Source: Atriophallophorus winterbourni (lineage: Eukaryota; Platyhelminthes; Trematoda; Plagiorchiida; Microphallidae). From it: DNA of 64,000 nucleotides. A program made the position numbers and the translations under genes. Where the stretch lies: assembly GCA_013407085.1 (NCBI GenBank), contig JACCGJ010000638.1, positions 45,440-109,439 of the forward strand, written 5' to 3'. Below, one piece after another: positions 45,301 to 57,700 of this stretch. The notes under the pieces were generated by a model that ran no database searches, was not told the origin of the DNA, and saw only the letters and a list, made by a program, of their open reading frames with translations. The first letter of the stretch is position 1, and the number at the start of each line of letters is the position of its first letter.

Positions 45301-46751
45301 GATCGTGTTGGCGCCTTCGATAAACGACGCGGGTATCTAGCCCCATGCCGTTCATCCATCCACGCTAAATTCGCTAATTTAGTGCAAAATATCACATGAT
45401 AATGCTAAGACGCTTGGTGCTAGGAAAAAATTCACCGTTACATGTTACGAAATTATTTCGTTTGCCCTTGTTGGTACATTGCAGTAAGGACAGGTCGAGC
45501 CCTCGTTTTATTTGACAACGTATCAATTTAGCTACTACACGGGTGGGGTATTTTGCGGTATCCTTTGGGCATGATCACACAAGAAAATAAAACAGATTCA
45601 ACTGCATCGACTATCTGATACGAATCAAATTCACCGTAAGCGCCATGGCTTAAAAATATGTTGCGACTTTGTTAGCTACAAATCTTGCCACCAGACTTAA
45701 CCGGAAACCCCACAATTAGCGAGTCACCAGCATAAACTTATTCAATTTTCCCCGTCTTCGTCTTCGAGGTGATTTGATTTTAACTTACAATATTTTTACT
45801 AGCACAATTCACCATTTGCGGTGCTTATTCACCTATAGAGCTTGCATATTGTAGACGACATTTTTTGCCGTGCGAGTTTTTGTTTTACGTTGAACAATCT
45901 ACCCGAGTAATTTGTGAACACTCCAAATCAGAACATGATTGAGAGAAATATTGATGCCTTCTTTGCCCTTAACCCATGCACGAAACCAAACTATAGTTCC
46001 TGATCCCATGGATCTACGAATGTCACTCTACTGTGCCACCCAGAATCTATTCTGTCATTTAGATTTTTGACCTGATTCTTGAACTGTTCATTAAGCAACC
46101 TAATCTCGTTTTTGCCTGTTATATTTTTCCCATTCCCTGTATTATTCTGTGGTTTCTTTAAAGCTATATGCTTTTGAGACCATTTAAATTGAATTGAATA
46201 TATTATTTCAAATGATCACACCTCAGTCAATTTTCCGAACAGTCATTTTGCATTTTCGCATATCATTTTCATCAGTTGCATCGAAATCTATACCAGCATC
46301 AATCAAAATGGTTGATGCCAAAACTTCTCTCCACAGACTCCCATTCGCCTTAATCCATCTTCCACAAAAGAAGGTTGTTACTAAAGCCGTTGATGTCAAA
46401 TGTATCTTGTTAAAATGCTAACTAAACTATCCTGTTCCAACATTTTAAACAAGACGATAAACGTTTTTACTGTCTACTTTTCATTTTCATCTCCCGATGT
46501 AGTTAAAAGACCAATATGGCCGCGTAACCTGCCCAATTCTAAGACGTTTCAAGTGCCCGCTTTGTTTCGCCACCGGAGATCGTGCGCACACATTCCGTTA
46601 TTGTCCTAAGCTCAACAGCACATCACAACTTCGCGGTGTTTTGAACACACCGCAATCCAGCGAAACGTTTCATGCGTCCAATTATCAAGGTCCGAGTTAT
46701 CACTTGATCAGAGCTGGACAACTGGATCCCTCGTCACTCAATTGGCGATAA
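42374..46751 (+). CDS. nanos: Nanos RNA-binding protein, 3' exons
   Basis: Translational repressor that acts with Pumilio in germline and stem cells. Exons: 42374-42461, 44330-44504 and 46503-46751, all with AG/GT borders and matching phases (2-nt, 1-nt, then 0). The last two encode the whole zinc-finger domain: C-x2-C-x12-H-x10-C (CAFC to VTC), seven residues, then C-x2-C-x7-H-x4-C ([17 protein letters not shown]), the exact canonical nanos spacing. [13 protein letters not shown] is created by joining exons 2 and 3. A 40-residue tail follows to the TAA at 46749-46751. The first listed exon ([14 protein letters not shown]) is assigned by splice sites and phase only. The 5' end, including the Not1-binding motif expected near the N-terminus, was not found. 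Confidence 0.88.
43408..43790 (-). repeat. Repeat family B units split by a family A piece
   Basis: A partial B unit (43408-43485) runs into a second (43485-43680). A 70-bp family A segment (43681-43748: TTGTATGAAAGCACAAGCTT, CCGCACAGTCAGAGACTGCA) interrupts it, after which the B sequence resumes (TCAAGCGCTTAAGGCG). It lies in the nanos intron. Confidence 0.65.
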
Positions 46752-48000
46752 TCCCGCCAATTTCAATTCTGTTAAATGTACCCCGTTAGAATTCGATTGT
46801 ATAATGGGATTAATTATTATTATTAATTAATAAATTGCGATTTGCAGATTTAATCACTGGATTGGTTGAATATATCACTATGTCAATTGTTTGCGTTTAT
46901 ATCTCCAAGAATCTGACTTTCTTCGAAAGTCCATTGTTCACAATTCTAATGAGGGTTATCTACCAATCAATTTTGAAAAACTATAGGCAAGTTTTAACTG
47001 ACTGACCAGTCTTCGTCAAACTACCGGCGGTGAAGCTATCCCTGTTTCACGTGTTATTTGAGTGGAGAGTCTTGCATGAAACTTGGTATGGTAAAAGTAA
47101 AGGGCCACATTTATAGATGGCTTGTAAAATGCCAGAAAAATTTGGATTTCTAGATGTGGCATTTCAATCTTGGTAGGATAGAAAATGCACGTAAAAATAT
47201 GGCTGAATATCGCAGGAGGTCAGCAGAAGAGACTATTAAGTTGCAGTGAATCACGATTGAGGGTTGATAGTATGGAATGGGAAAATTAATTCGTTTTTAA
47301 ACCAACAGGTCGTCAGTGAATTGTTTTTTATACCTCTTATTGAACGCATATTTACTATGATATGGTAATTGTGAAGCTATGTGCTTTTTGTGACCATAAA
47401 TTCTTGAATCTTGAATCTTGGTGCTGAATGCAGAAAGACTTTATACAGGTATTGGATTTGCTAATATAAAATACTTGAAAGTTTTTCAAATAGACTGAGC
47501 TAAAGGACAGTAAATGTCGCCGTTGACGTATTAAATTCTCACCCCGTCTTGGCTGCTGAAGCATGCGACAAACCAGTGTTGAAATAACCCAGGGGGCACG
47601 AGTCATTATACCGATTGGAAGGTCCAGCAGTTTTCGTGCTAGTAACGAATGTGGTAAATATTATGAATAAGTATCGCGTGCCCTGAGACAATGTGGGAAT
47701 GGTAGATTTCGATGCTCAAATCACGTGTAATACGGCGGCTGTGATAGAAAAGCTTGCCAATATTCCGTTCAGTCCGCATTCTCGGATGTCTCGTGTCTAT
47801 GCGGTTGAACAGGGTTGGTGGTGCTAAAACGCTATAATTGGACTCGACCATAATGTTATATGAACAAGAAGAGGAACATAGCTTTATAAATGCACACGAA
47901 TTTTCAGCAGCCAAAAATAATTTCACTACAAAATTAAGAGCAAGATTAGAACATTTTACATCCGGTTTCAATGTCACTAGCGTTCAATTCACAGCCTTAG
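46752..48000. other. Nanos downstream region, no gene seen
   Basis: AT-rich. CTTGAATCTTGAATCTTG at 47403-47420 resembles the 3' tail of a CR1-type LINE (compare CCTTGAATCTTAAA at 49152). Otherwise nothing recognised. Confidence 0.4.
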
Positions 48001-48007
48001 AGAGCAT

Positions 48008-48041
<34 letters not shown>

Positions 48042-48053
48042 ATATATATATAA

Positions 48054-48084
<31 letters not shown>
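48008..48084. repeat. (TA)n microsatellite
   Basis: Near-continuous TA dinucleotides with two interruptions. Confidence 0.92.
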
Positions 48085-48249
48085 GAGTATTTGTTTATGC
48101 GGCTGACAAGATTATCTGTGCCAATTCTTTAGGATCTCTGTAGTCCGACCATCAGCACTCGCAGATTTTCTAGCGCTTAATCGTTAAAGCTTCTGTTTTA
48201 TATTTTTAGCATTAAATACAATATATCTTATATTCAACTTAGCTGCAGC

Positions 48250-49167
48250 TGCAGTAAGAATGCAGCAAAATCCCAAACTGCTTTATCGAACCGTTAACAA
48301 CGTAACGAAGCTGAAACCCGTTGTTTTTTCTGATCATGACAGATAACGGACAAACTGATTCTGTCCTGGAAACCGCTAACGCTCTAGCCAGTATTTATTC
48401 ACTATTTATTTCACTCCCAAGGATGCATTACTACCATCGGAATTGTCAGCACCAATTGCACCGGAGACTATAAGCGATATATGCATAAATGCTGAAATAG
48501 TGCAGCACCATCTACGCAGGTTGAATATCAGCAAGTCCCCGGGAGCTGACGAAATCACACCTGCAATTCTAAAGTTATGCGGCAGTCAATTGCGCGAACC
48601 ACTTTGTGATTTATTTAATCACTCCTTGAGGGAGGGTGTTGTACCGACTGTCTGAAAGAGAAGAATCATAACACCAATTTACAAAGGTGGAACTCGTTCT
48701 GACCCAGAAAATTACCGCCCTGTTACACTCCTTCCAGCGATGTCAAAAGTTATAAAACAAATTGTGTGCGAAGGAATTGTGAGTCATCTCCAAACCCAAA
48801 ACTTGTTGTCCAGACAGCAACATGGATTACTCAGTACAAGCTTGGACACCATGGCTACAAAAGGACACCAAGCTGCTCGAGAGGATTTATCACAGCAACT
48901 AAAATGGTTGGCTGTTTCTTATGGAACTCCCTACCGTCCGATGTTGTACAATCATCTAGTGAAAGGTTTTTAAGCAAATAACTGGATATGTTTATGCGTA
49001 GTAATTTCACCCTACATTCCGTTTATATAACACAAAATCTATCCTAACGACTATTTTTCCATCATACCAAGACAACACATGACATTTTTTTGTAACTACA
49101 AGAAGTGTCCATCTTTCCAACGCCTCAAGCTACAAGCTTTTATACAATAAACCCTTGAATCTTAAAT
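48250..49167 (+). mobile_element. CR1/Jockey-like LINE, internally deleted
   Basis: Encodes the N-terminal part of a non-LTR RT: NISKSPGADEITPAILKLCG, ITPIYKGG, ENYRPVTLLPAMSKVI and SRQQHG. At about 48840 it jumps to C-terminal sequence (FLWNSLPSDVVQSSS, which corresponds to the NFWNKLP motif of the copy at 15290) and a 3' end with AATAAACCCTTGAATCTTAA. The catalytic FADD region is missing. One TGA at 48653 interrupts the frame. Confidence 0.78.
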
Positions 49168-50082
49168 CGGTGCATAATATTAATTCCCTGGTTTAATGTC
49201 CACGCAAGTTGCGTCCGCAATGAATTTAATATGTTTACTGCCCAGTGATTCATTCACGATGATCCCACGCACTGTCATTGATCACAATCTAACTACCGGT
49301 TCCGCTATGAATCTACATTTCAGGCTTTGACCTGTATTGTCCGCTCATTGTGGCATGCTATTTGACGCAGTGATGATTCGATTCAAGTGGTGCTGGCGCC
49401 ATTCTTTAATAGTTATCTCAGCCCACACACATACAAGCGCATTTTCCCTCACAGATAAGATCAAACATCTCACTGACAGCGTTAGTCATATTTTATGTTT
49501 ACCCGTTTGACAGACAGTCAATGCACGAATATTTCAACGAGGGTTTTTGCATGATACATGGCTTGATGTAATTTGATAACCTTGGTGCGTTTGTAGCGAA
49601 AAACAGACTTTTCATGCATAGTCAAGTCGACTGGATACAATGATGGGCATAGTACGAACAAAAGGTGTCTGATTTTCTCGATACATTGTAACGTCCTGTC
49701 ATAAAATTGATTTTTGTCAGTATGTAACAGTTTGGTATGAATGTTCATAGTATAATCTTCTGTTGTGTACCAGTAGCGTGAACTCACCAGATAGGTCAGC
49801 CATTCCTCGATTGAACAAATCTACGCCCATCGCCCTTAAAGGTCTTTGGATGCTTTCAAGTTGAATTTTGGTAATTTCAGTGAAATCGTATGTGACTCCA
49901 TGTTTGCAAACAAGTCTTTGTTTGTTACTTGTCCAGCAAGAATGGGTGTCAGCGCATCCGTGTTGAATTTCTCAGTCGGGAGTATTACAATGAAGGAATA
50001 GCGACTATTCTGTAATTTTAGAGATGTATAGAAGTATGAAATTATTTGTGTACAAATAATTATAAACTGAATCTAATCTTAC

Positions 50083-50275
50083 TGATGACGGCAAACAGCC
50101 AGAAACCGGTAGTGGAGTGTAAGTTCGGGGGATGTGAGCAACACATCACTTTGGTCATCCATAAGCGCCTTGAGTGCTTGACCACGAATCACTATGTGAT
50201 TCTGTGTTTGAACATCGTGGTTCGTTGTACGAACCCTATGCAACAGTGGCATTCAAATATAACCTTATTTAGTAT
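50083..50275 (+). repeat. Repeat family B copy, opposite orientation
   Basis: Core CTGATGACGGCAAACAGCC on the plus strand at 50083, with GAAACC following. Then, in the family's circular order, the downstream segment and the GGTTCGTTGTACGAACC hairpin (50219-50235). The order of parts equals that of a tandem pair. Confidence 0.7.
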
Positions 50276-51134
50276 AATCTTCTGTTTTTATAGCGATTGG
50301 TCCAGTTACAAAATTGTAGTTGACATAACTCAGAATCGCATACAAGCAAGAAAAGACAATGGTAACAATGGAAATGCATGGTGCAGAAAATTTTCCAGCT
50401 CACGTCAATCGAGTATAATTATCGAATTTTATACGAAGTTTGGTGAATTTAACGATTTGTGCATCTGTATTAAATCGGCATAAGAATATTGAAGTCATTA
50501 CAATCCAATTCAAAATGAAATTTTATTTATCCATCGCACGCTTGTGAAAATAACATAGGCTTGCAAGAAATTGGGTAGATAAATCATGTTTCGTAATATC
50601 GGAATATTGTTACGTCTGCTTTTCGAGTGGAATTCTCATGACCTTGACAATTTCGATCCGCCAAGAGAGAGAAGACAATGACCACTGGATAAAATCAACT
50701 TGACTCAAATGTGTGTCTAAGCTGCATGATACAATGTAAAACGATGACATATGATTTAATACATGGACTGAAAAGTGCGAAATACATATCACGTCTTTAT
50801 TCATTATATATAGATTTTATAACTGCCTTGCATTTTTATACACTTTATCTTATTTTTACTGATTTATTATAGTATTTCGTACTGCTCAATTTTCCTGTGG
50901 TTTTTATTTGGCCATACCCGCGTCTTTTGAAATTGTGACAGATGGTTCTCATTGTCATTGTTTAACTTTCGAGGTTTTGGATTCACGTAGACTAATTGAG
51001 GTTTGCTATATTTTTTCCACAATGATTTCGTTTCGATGGTAACGTACGAATCTCACGTATTTTCTTGTCAATAATGTGATGGGCTTAGACGCGTAATTCA
51101 ATCGTTGAGAGGCCTATTGCTGTTTATCCCGTGA

Positions 51135-51138
<4 letters not shown>

Positions 51139-51182
<44 letters not shown>
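51139..51182. repeat. (TA)n microsatellite
   Basis: About 22 uninterrupted TA units. Confidence 0.92.
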
Positions 51183-51184
<2 letters not shown>

Positions 51185-51768
51185 GAAAGTGTGGTCGCCT
51201 GTCACTGTTCATTTTGTACCTCTTGTTGGTACCCATGCTTTTCCGGTTTTCATCCTTGAACAACCGTGTTCGAGTTAGGTGCATTTTTCATTCTTTTAGT
51301 TGCCTTCAATGTATGTAGTATAAATCCAGATAATCGATATTCACCATCTCTATTTATATTTAAATAATTTAGAATGGTTATATACTTCAAATTATATAGT
51401 TGCAAAATAAAGACTATAAAGCGATTATCTATGCAGTTGATTTTGCTAATCATGATCGGACTTGAGTAGTTTCATCAACTAGAAAAGAAATGACATAACA
51501 CAGAATGTAATGTATTCTTTAAGACAAAGATTATCTCATCTTCTTGAACGCATTTTCGTTCGAGTACTAATTAGGATGCAGGATAACACATATGTACTTA
51601 GATGTGGCGCGACTTGTTTAAATTATGCATGGATTTCCTTCTAGAGTAGTTATAGCAACCGACCATGATAAACATATTGATGCATGGCGATGTGCGAGCA
51701 ACACAATTCATTAATGATATGTGTCAGTTGGAGCGTAGTTCCTTGACCCACTGGACCGTACAAAGAAT

Positions 51769-54700
51769 ATGTCCAACCATAACAAGCAAAGATTCACTTT
51801 CGCGGATGTTGTAGAGATTGTCATGTATTGCCACAAACCAGGTTGTCCCCGTAGGCACGAAGAGTCGAAGCATCGAGCTACATCGGAAGGCAACGCATCG
51901 TATCAACCTACAACCAAATCCATCCCAATTCAATCGGAAAAGTGTCAAACAAACTTCAAGACAGAACGGAATGAAGTTCCAGATTTGATTCACTCGAATA
52001 ACGTGGTCAATTTGGAGGACAACCTCTGTGCGTCCGAGTTCATAGACGAAGCGGCGATTGAAGCTGATTTATTGACTAATCGATCAAGCGATATGGATCA
52101 GAGGATGCGTTTGAACGATGTTGAACGCTCGTACCTTGTTGCTACAGAACTGGGAGATTTGAGTGAACTTATAAAATTAGTGAATCAATCGAATAAATTG
52201 AAATTAAACCTAAACTGTCTGGATCCATTGGGACGTGATGCGTTGCAAATCGCAATAGAAAAGGAGCACGTTGAAATATTAGAATACTTGTTATTGAATC
52301 CGCAGATAGATTTGAAGGAAGCGCTGTTGCATGCCATCAATCGAGACAATACGCGAGCTGTCGAATTGATTCTGGAAGCCCAGCGAAAAAGAGGGAGAAA
52401 ATTAAGCTTCCGGGTGAGCGAATCTCTTATAATTTGCTGTCTGTTCATTCAAAACCAATTAACAAATTGTTATTAAGTGATCGAGTGGTGGGGCACACAT
52501 AGCCCGAATTGATATTGACCTAACAAGCTAATTTTTACAAATGGAAATTACTAACCGCCACCAACATCACGTTAACTTCACACGAAGTTTGTTAGCCTCG
52601 GGATTGAGATAACGCGTCAAATAATCAGTGTGCTGAGAAACAATTTATTGACATGACTATTTTTGATATAGCTAAACTGTCTTGATTTATTTTCTTCTTT
52701 TATGTAAATTGTGATGCACTCATGATTCCCGCTACTAGTCTTCATTCGAAAATAATGAAAGTTGACTCACTCACAGCATTGTAGGATTCAAAGTGATTCA
52801 AAGTTGTGATTCAAAGTTGTAATGGTCTAAAAAGCATTTAGCTTAACAATAACAATAGGATGGAGTTATGAGTTATGTACAATAAAAAGAAGAAGAACAG
52901 GGAAATTCATGTAGTGTAAATCGTATCAAAATTGGGTTTTCTCTCAAGTATTTGTCCAAATTAGCTTTAAAATATCCAGGTTGGCTGAGTGTGTAACAAT
53001 GGAGGGGAGAGTGTTCCATGTGAAGCTTACACGTACAACATACGAATTTCTTCAGCAGTTTAGTCTTGAATTGGGAATAAGCACTGTAAGTTCATGATTC
53101 CGACTAGCACGGGGTGGCGAGCGTGTGAAAAGTTTGGACAAGGGATGGCTAGGGACGTGCATAATGTTGTACATCAGTATGAGGTCACCTCTTAGTCGAC
53201 GACAGCGAAAGTCGAAAAGATTGAGACTCCTCAAACGTTCTTCATATGGTTTAGCAGCTAGTCCGGGTACAAGCTTTGTGGTTCGGTGGTAAATACGCTG
53301 CAGAAGATTGATGTCTTTCTGAATCCAGGGTGACCAAGCCTGAACAGCGTACTCCATCGCTGGTCTCAGATAGGTGTTCATGATACGGGGTACTGACTGA
53401 TTCGAGAATCTGCCGAAAATTCGTTTCAATAACGCCAATACTTGTGACGCCTTTTTGTATACCGCTTTGCACTGCAGTGAAGTCTTCAGACTTGAACTGG
53501 TCCAAACACCCAAATCCTTCTCTTCAGTTGTCCAGACGATTTGGTGGGACCCAAGAGTGTAGTTGTGGTTCACGGTCTTTCCAATGTTTAACACTTTGCA
53601 CTTTTGGAAGTTGAAGGGTAGTTTGTTTCTCAGAGACCAATCGTGCAATGTGTTTAGATCCTTCTGCAAACTTACGCAGTCGTCATTGGTACGTACGCTT
53701 CTCCAAAGCTTGATATCATCTGCAAATAACATAGCCTTGTATCTAACACGCTCGGGAATGTCGTTTGCGTAGATCAAAAACAAAATCGGTCCGAGGACCG
53801 AACCCTGGGGCACTCCGCTCTTAATTTTAAATGATTTCGATAATGCGCCGTCAACTCTGACTTGGGCACTCCTGTCGCGTAAATAGTTTTCTAGCCAAGC
53901 AAGAAGTTTTTCTGTTATCCCATGCAATTCAAGTTTCTGGATTAAAATACTATGATTGACGCGGTTGAAAGCCTTTGACATGTCTAAAAAGGATGTGAGC
54001 AATTATTTATTCTAATTCTAAATGGAAGTTTTATACTCAAACTACGACCGAATTTGAAAACTTTAGGCTTTGTTCGCACAAGTAAACGCGGAAGGACAAG
54101 TAACATTTGGGTCCCCTATTATTAAACATACCGATTCGTGAAGGCATTAGATTACTAAATAACGACTGAAGTAGCTTTTATGGACAAACAGCGTTGAGTG
54201 CCTTACACTTGAGTGAAATATGAACAATCAGGTATATATTCAAAGTTATACTTGAATGCCACTGTTACATAGGGTTCGTACAACGAATCATAAAGTAATT
54301 CTTGGTCAAGCACTCAAGGCGCTTATGGATGACCAACGTAATGTGTTGCTTACATCTCCATTACACACCACAATGTTGTGTAATGGGGATGTGAGCAACA
54401 AATTATGAGATATATATTGTTTATCAAGATTAGCTTATGTATCACCGAGATCACCGATCAACATGAAGTATCTGAATCATGGGATCCGACAAACGGAAAT
54501 GACCTGCATTGAGGCGCAGTTTCCGTCTTACGTGTACTCCTAATCTGAATGCAGCAAGTTTATGGTATTCGAGGCTAACCGTGAGTTAACTAAAGTGATA
54601 AATCGCAATATTACTTTTAAATTATTACCTCGTAAGATTAGCTCCAAATTTCGCCACCAAAATCACATTCAAATATATTGACTAGCGGAGGTTTGCTCAT

Positions 54701-57700
54701 GCATATAAAGGATTACTGTGTAGCTTAATTGACATGATAAAATGCAGCTCAAACACGTGTACGTTTTTCAGTTCAGGTATATTCTTTTTGTGTGCATTAT
54801 TATTATTATTGTTATTAATATCAGTAGTAGCATTGCATATAATTCTCCAGTCCTGAGGACCACAACTGGTTCACGATGTGATTGATGAGGTGCGTTAAAA
54901 GTGAAAGCTTGACATGATTGTGGATCTTCTAGTCATGATGAGGACGAATTTATTGTAAACTACTCAACCGGGAATGTAGGACATTGAGGCACCAATTCAT
55001 CTCTTCTTGTTTACTAAAACGCCAGCACGCATTGAAAATAGGGTGTGAGTTAGTTAGCCGTCACATCCGATAAAAGTTCTGTCGTTATAAAGCTTTGTAT
55101 GCAAGAAACTTTTGTTGTTTCAAGAAGCAGATAAACTTTGACGTCATCGTTCGTTTGTCAAGAGAGTATATACTATACGCAAGTAGTTTATATAGCGTGA
55201 TTACCGAGTAGCAAGCTAAATTAATTGAACAGCTCTATGGTGAATATATCAAATTAATTTGAAAAAGGTTTTATAACAGCTTTGCCTCGTAGCAAATGAA
55301 GAACAAATTATCCAATTTTTTATTCATCCTTTTATAACTGAACTCAGATTGATAATCTAAAGGGGCTGTGAAGATTCAATTCGGTACCGAATCTGTTCCT
55401 TGTGGTGATGGTGTGACCATTCAAAATAAAATCAGACAACAAGTAGACTTAAAACAAAAGGCCACGACATGTTTGTGCCTAAATTTGAGATAAAATGTTA
55501 ATTTTTTTGCAACAGTTAGCGTTAAATTAGGTGATGTTGGCTTGTGACCCAGTCGTAGTTTCTAGCAATTAGACTATCATTAATGCGAATGCTAACTGCG
55601 TTTAATGACAACAAATAATTAAAAACGTTTTCTGATTCAATTATCACGTTACTTGTAAAAGGCTTGGCGAACCTCTCCGGTATGTTGACTTTTTAAACTT
55701 TTGAAAATTGGAACAAGAATTTTCATTTTCGCTGATCGCTCATCTTAACGATGAACGAGTGTGATAAGCAAGTGTGTAAGCAAGGTTGCATACACTGACA
55801 GCAAAGCAATTATATCACATTTTTTAAAGGAATCATCCCAAATATTTTTTATCAAGGTCAACTTTAAGCTTCATTGGCTTCATTGGTTTGTTTGTGGGGT
55901 GATTATCAGTTTATTTCCGAACAACTAACAATATAAATCACCATATGGTAATGACGCCCTTGTTCACTTGATTTCCGTGCGTTGTGAGTTCCGAATCAGT
56001 CGGTTGTGCAGAACATAAACGAAATACTGACTTACATGTTGTTGAGTTCAATGAACTGAGATTTTCATACAGAAAATATAATAACAAAACAATTCTTTAA
56101 TATATTTATTCTTAAATTATTTGCCAACAATCCATCATATTAGTGGTCAACGCAGAACATACTGCAAAAGTTTCTTGCGACACCTGTTAATCCGTGAGCA
56201 TTTAAAATCAACAAGGGTTTTTTAAATTTTGGTAATTTTCCGGAATAAATCAAAGCTTAGAAGCAATCATAAATAATGCTGACAATCTGAAACTTGGGTT
56301 GCAAAGTGATAGCGCAGGATTTAATATCAAGTATTTTGGAGTAAATTCTTCGATTTGTTTTGAGATATTTGCTACTCACCAGTAGGCTTGTTTTTCGTGA
56401 TAAAGCGACATCAATGTCTAACTAAAATTCATCCGCATTAGCACACCGGTGATTTAAAGGCGGACCACTATGGTAGTATTGCTATATGCCTGAGGCCTTT
56501 TCTTGACAGATGAAATGAATTTTATAGGAATAGCACATCTACGATTTGACTCCATGTGTTACGTTTGAGCGTACGGCAGCCATTCACTGCCATTCAACAC
56601 GACTACTGATGTAATACAAAGCCTCAAAATAGTCTGTATCTCGCTTACATTCTCAATCGATATCATCCTCGAGTTTTCGTCAGGTTGTTACTTGCTTCCA
56701 ACTTCACGGTTTGTTGGACTTGATTAATCCGCTATTATTACCTTAATATTTGAATACCCAGTACTAATTCAGAATTACGTGGAAGTCATTGCCTCAGTAG
56801 CATTGAAATATTGACTCAATTATAATACAGGAAACAATAGGGTGCACCTCCAGGACTGTCATTTCAAAATGCCAACCTTCACTTAATATGATTACGCGGA
56901 AGCATGACTGTCTCTTCGTTTTTAATGGGGCTCAATATCACGTCCAGTTTTGCAAAGGACAGAATGGCGGTTTGCGAAATTAAGTGCCTGTGGATCAGCC
57001 GCGAATTATATGAAAAGATCAAGAAGGAGGATGTATATTAAGTTGGAAATTGTAGTACTGCTTTATAGTAGTAAAGCTATTTTAAAATAACAACCGAAAC
57101 GTTTCGAAATCCATGCAGAATGCTACAAAATAATAATCTCCGCAATCAATTGGAATATGTTTGGGACCGATCGTGTATTCATAATGCAAAGAAATCTGAG
57201 TGCGATCGGTTAGAGTAGTTTTGGGTAACGTTTCCCTTCTGACACAGAAGCTTCGTCAGACCAAGGGTGATATTCAGGACAGGGAACATGATTAAGTAGT
57301 AGTCAACCCACCACCACTTATTTGACCTTAATGCTAAACAGCCTACAGTACGCCTGTGGTGTGTCACGTCTCGTGAGAATGACCAGGATCAGTGGTCGAC
57401 TTTCCTCCTAGTGTGTATCCACATCAATCTAATACAAGTGAACACGGTCAAGGTCAGTTGGCACAACAGCCCACATGCGTAAAAGTACATCAATAACGGG
57501 GCTTAGTTTAAGCTATTTTTGAAGAAAAACAAAAATTTAATTAACTATTAGGTATAAGGTGAATAACAACGATTTACCTTCGCATCAGAGCCGAGCGCCA
57601 GATTGTGGAGATTTCTGCACTATCCACCTTATTGACTGCCAGTCGACCTGCCTTGGCAATTTCGACGGCCTCCGTATGTAAGCGTTCGCTATACGGTTTA

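Larger units (their letters stand above)
49168..51768. other. Nanos-TRPC spacer, no gene seen
   Basis: Contains the B copy at 50083, a (TA)n tract at 51139-51182, and open frames without motifs. Confidence 0.45.

Noticed and set aside
46980..47030. Another hammerhead-like core (TTTGACGAAGACTGG on minus strand)
   Set aside because: No GAAAC follows a hairpin at the right distance.
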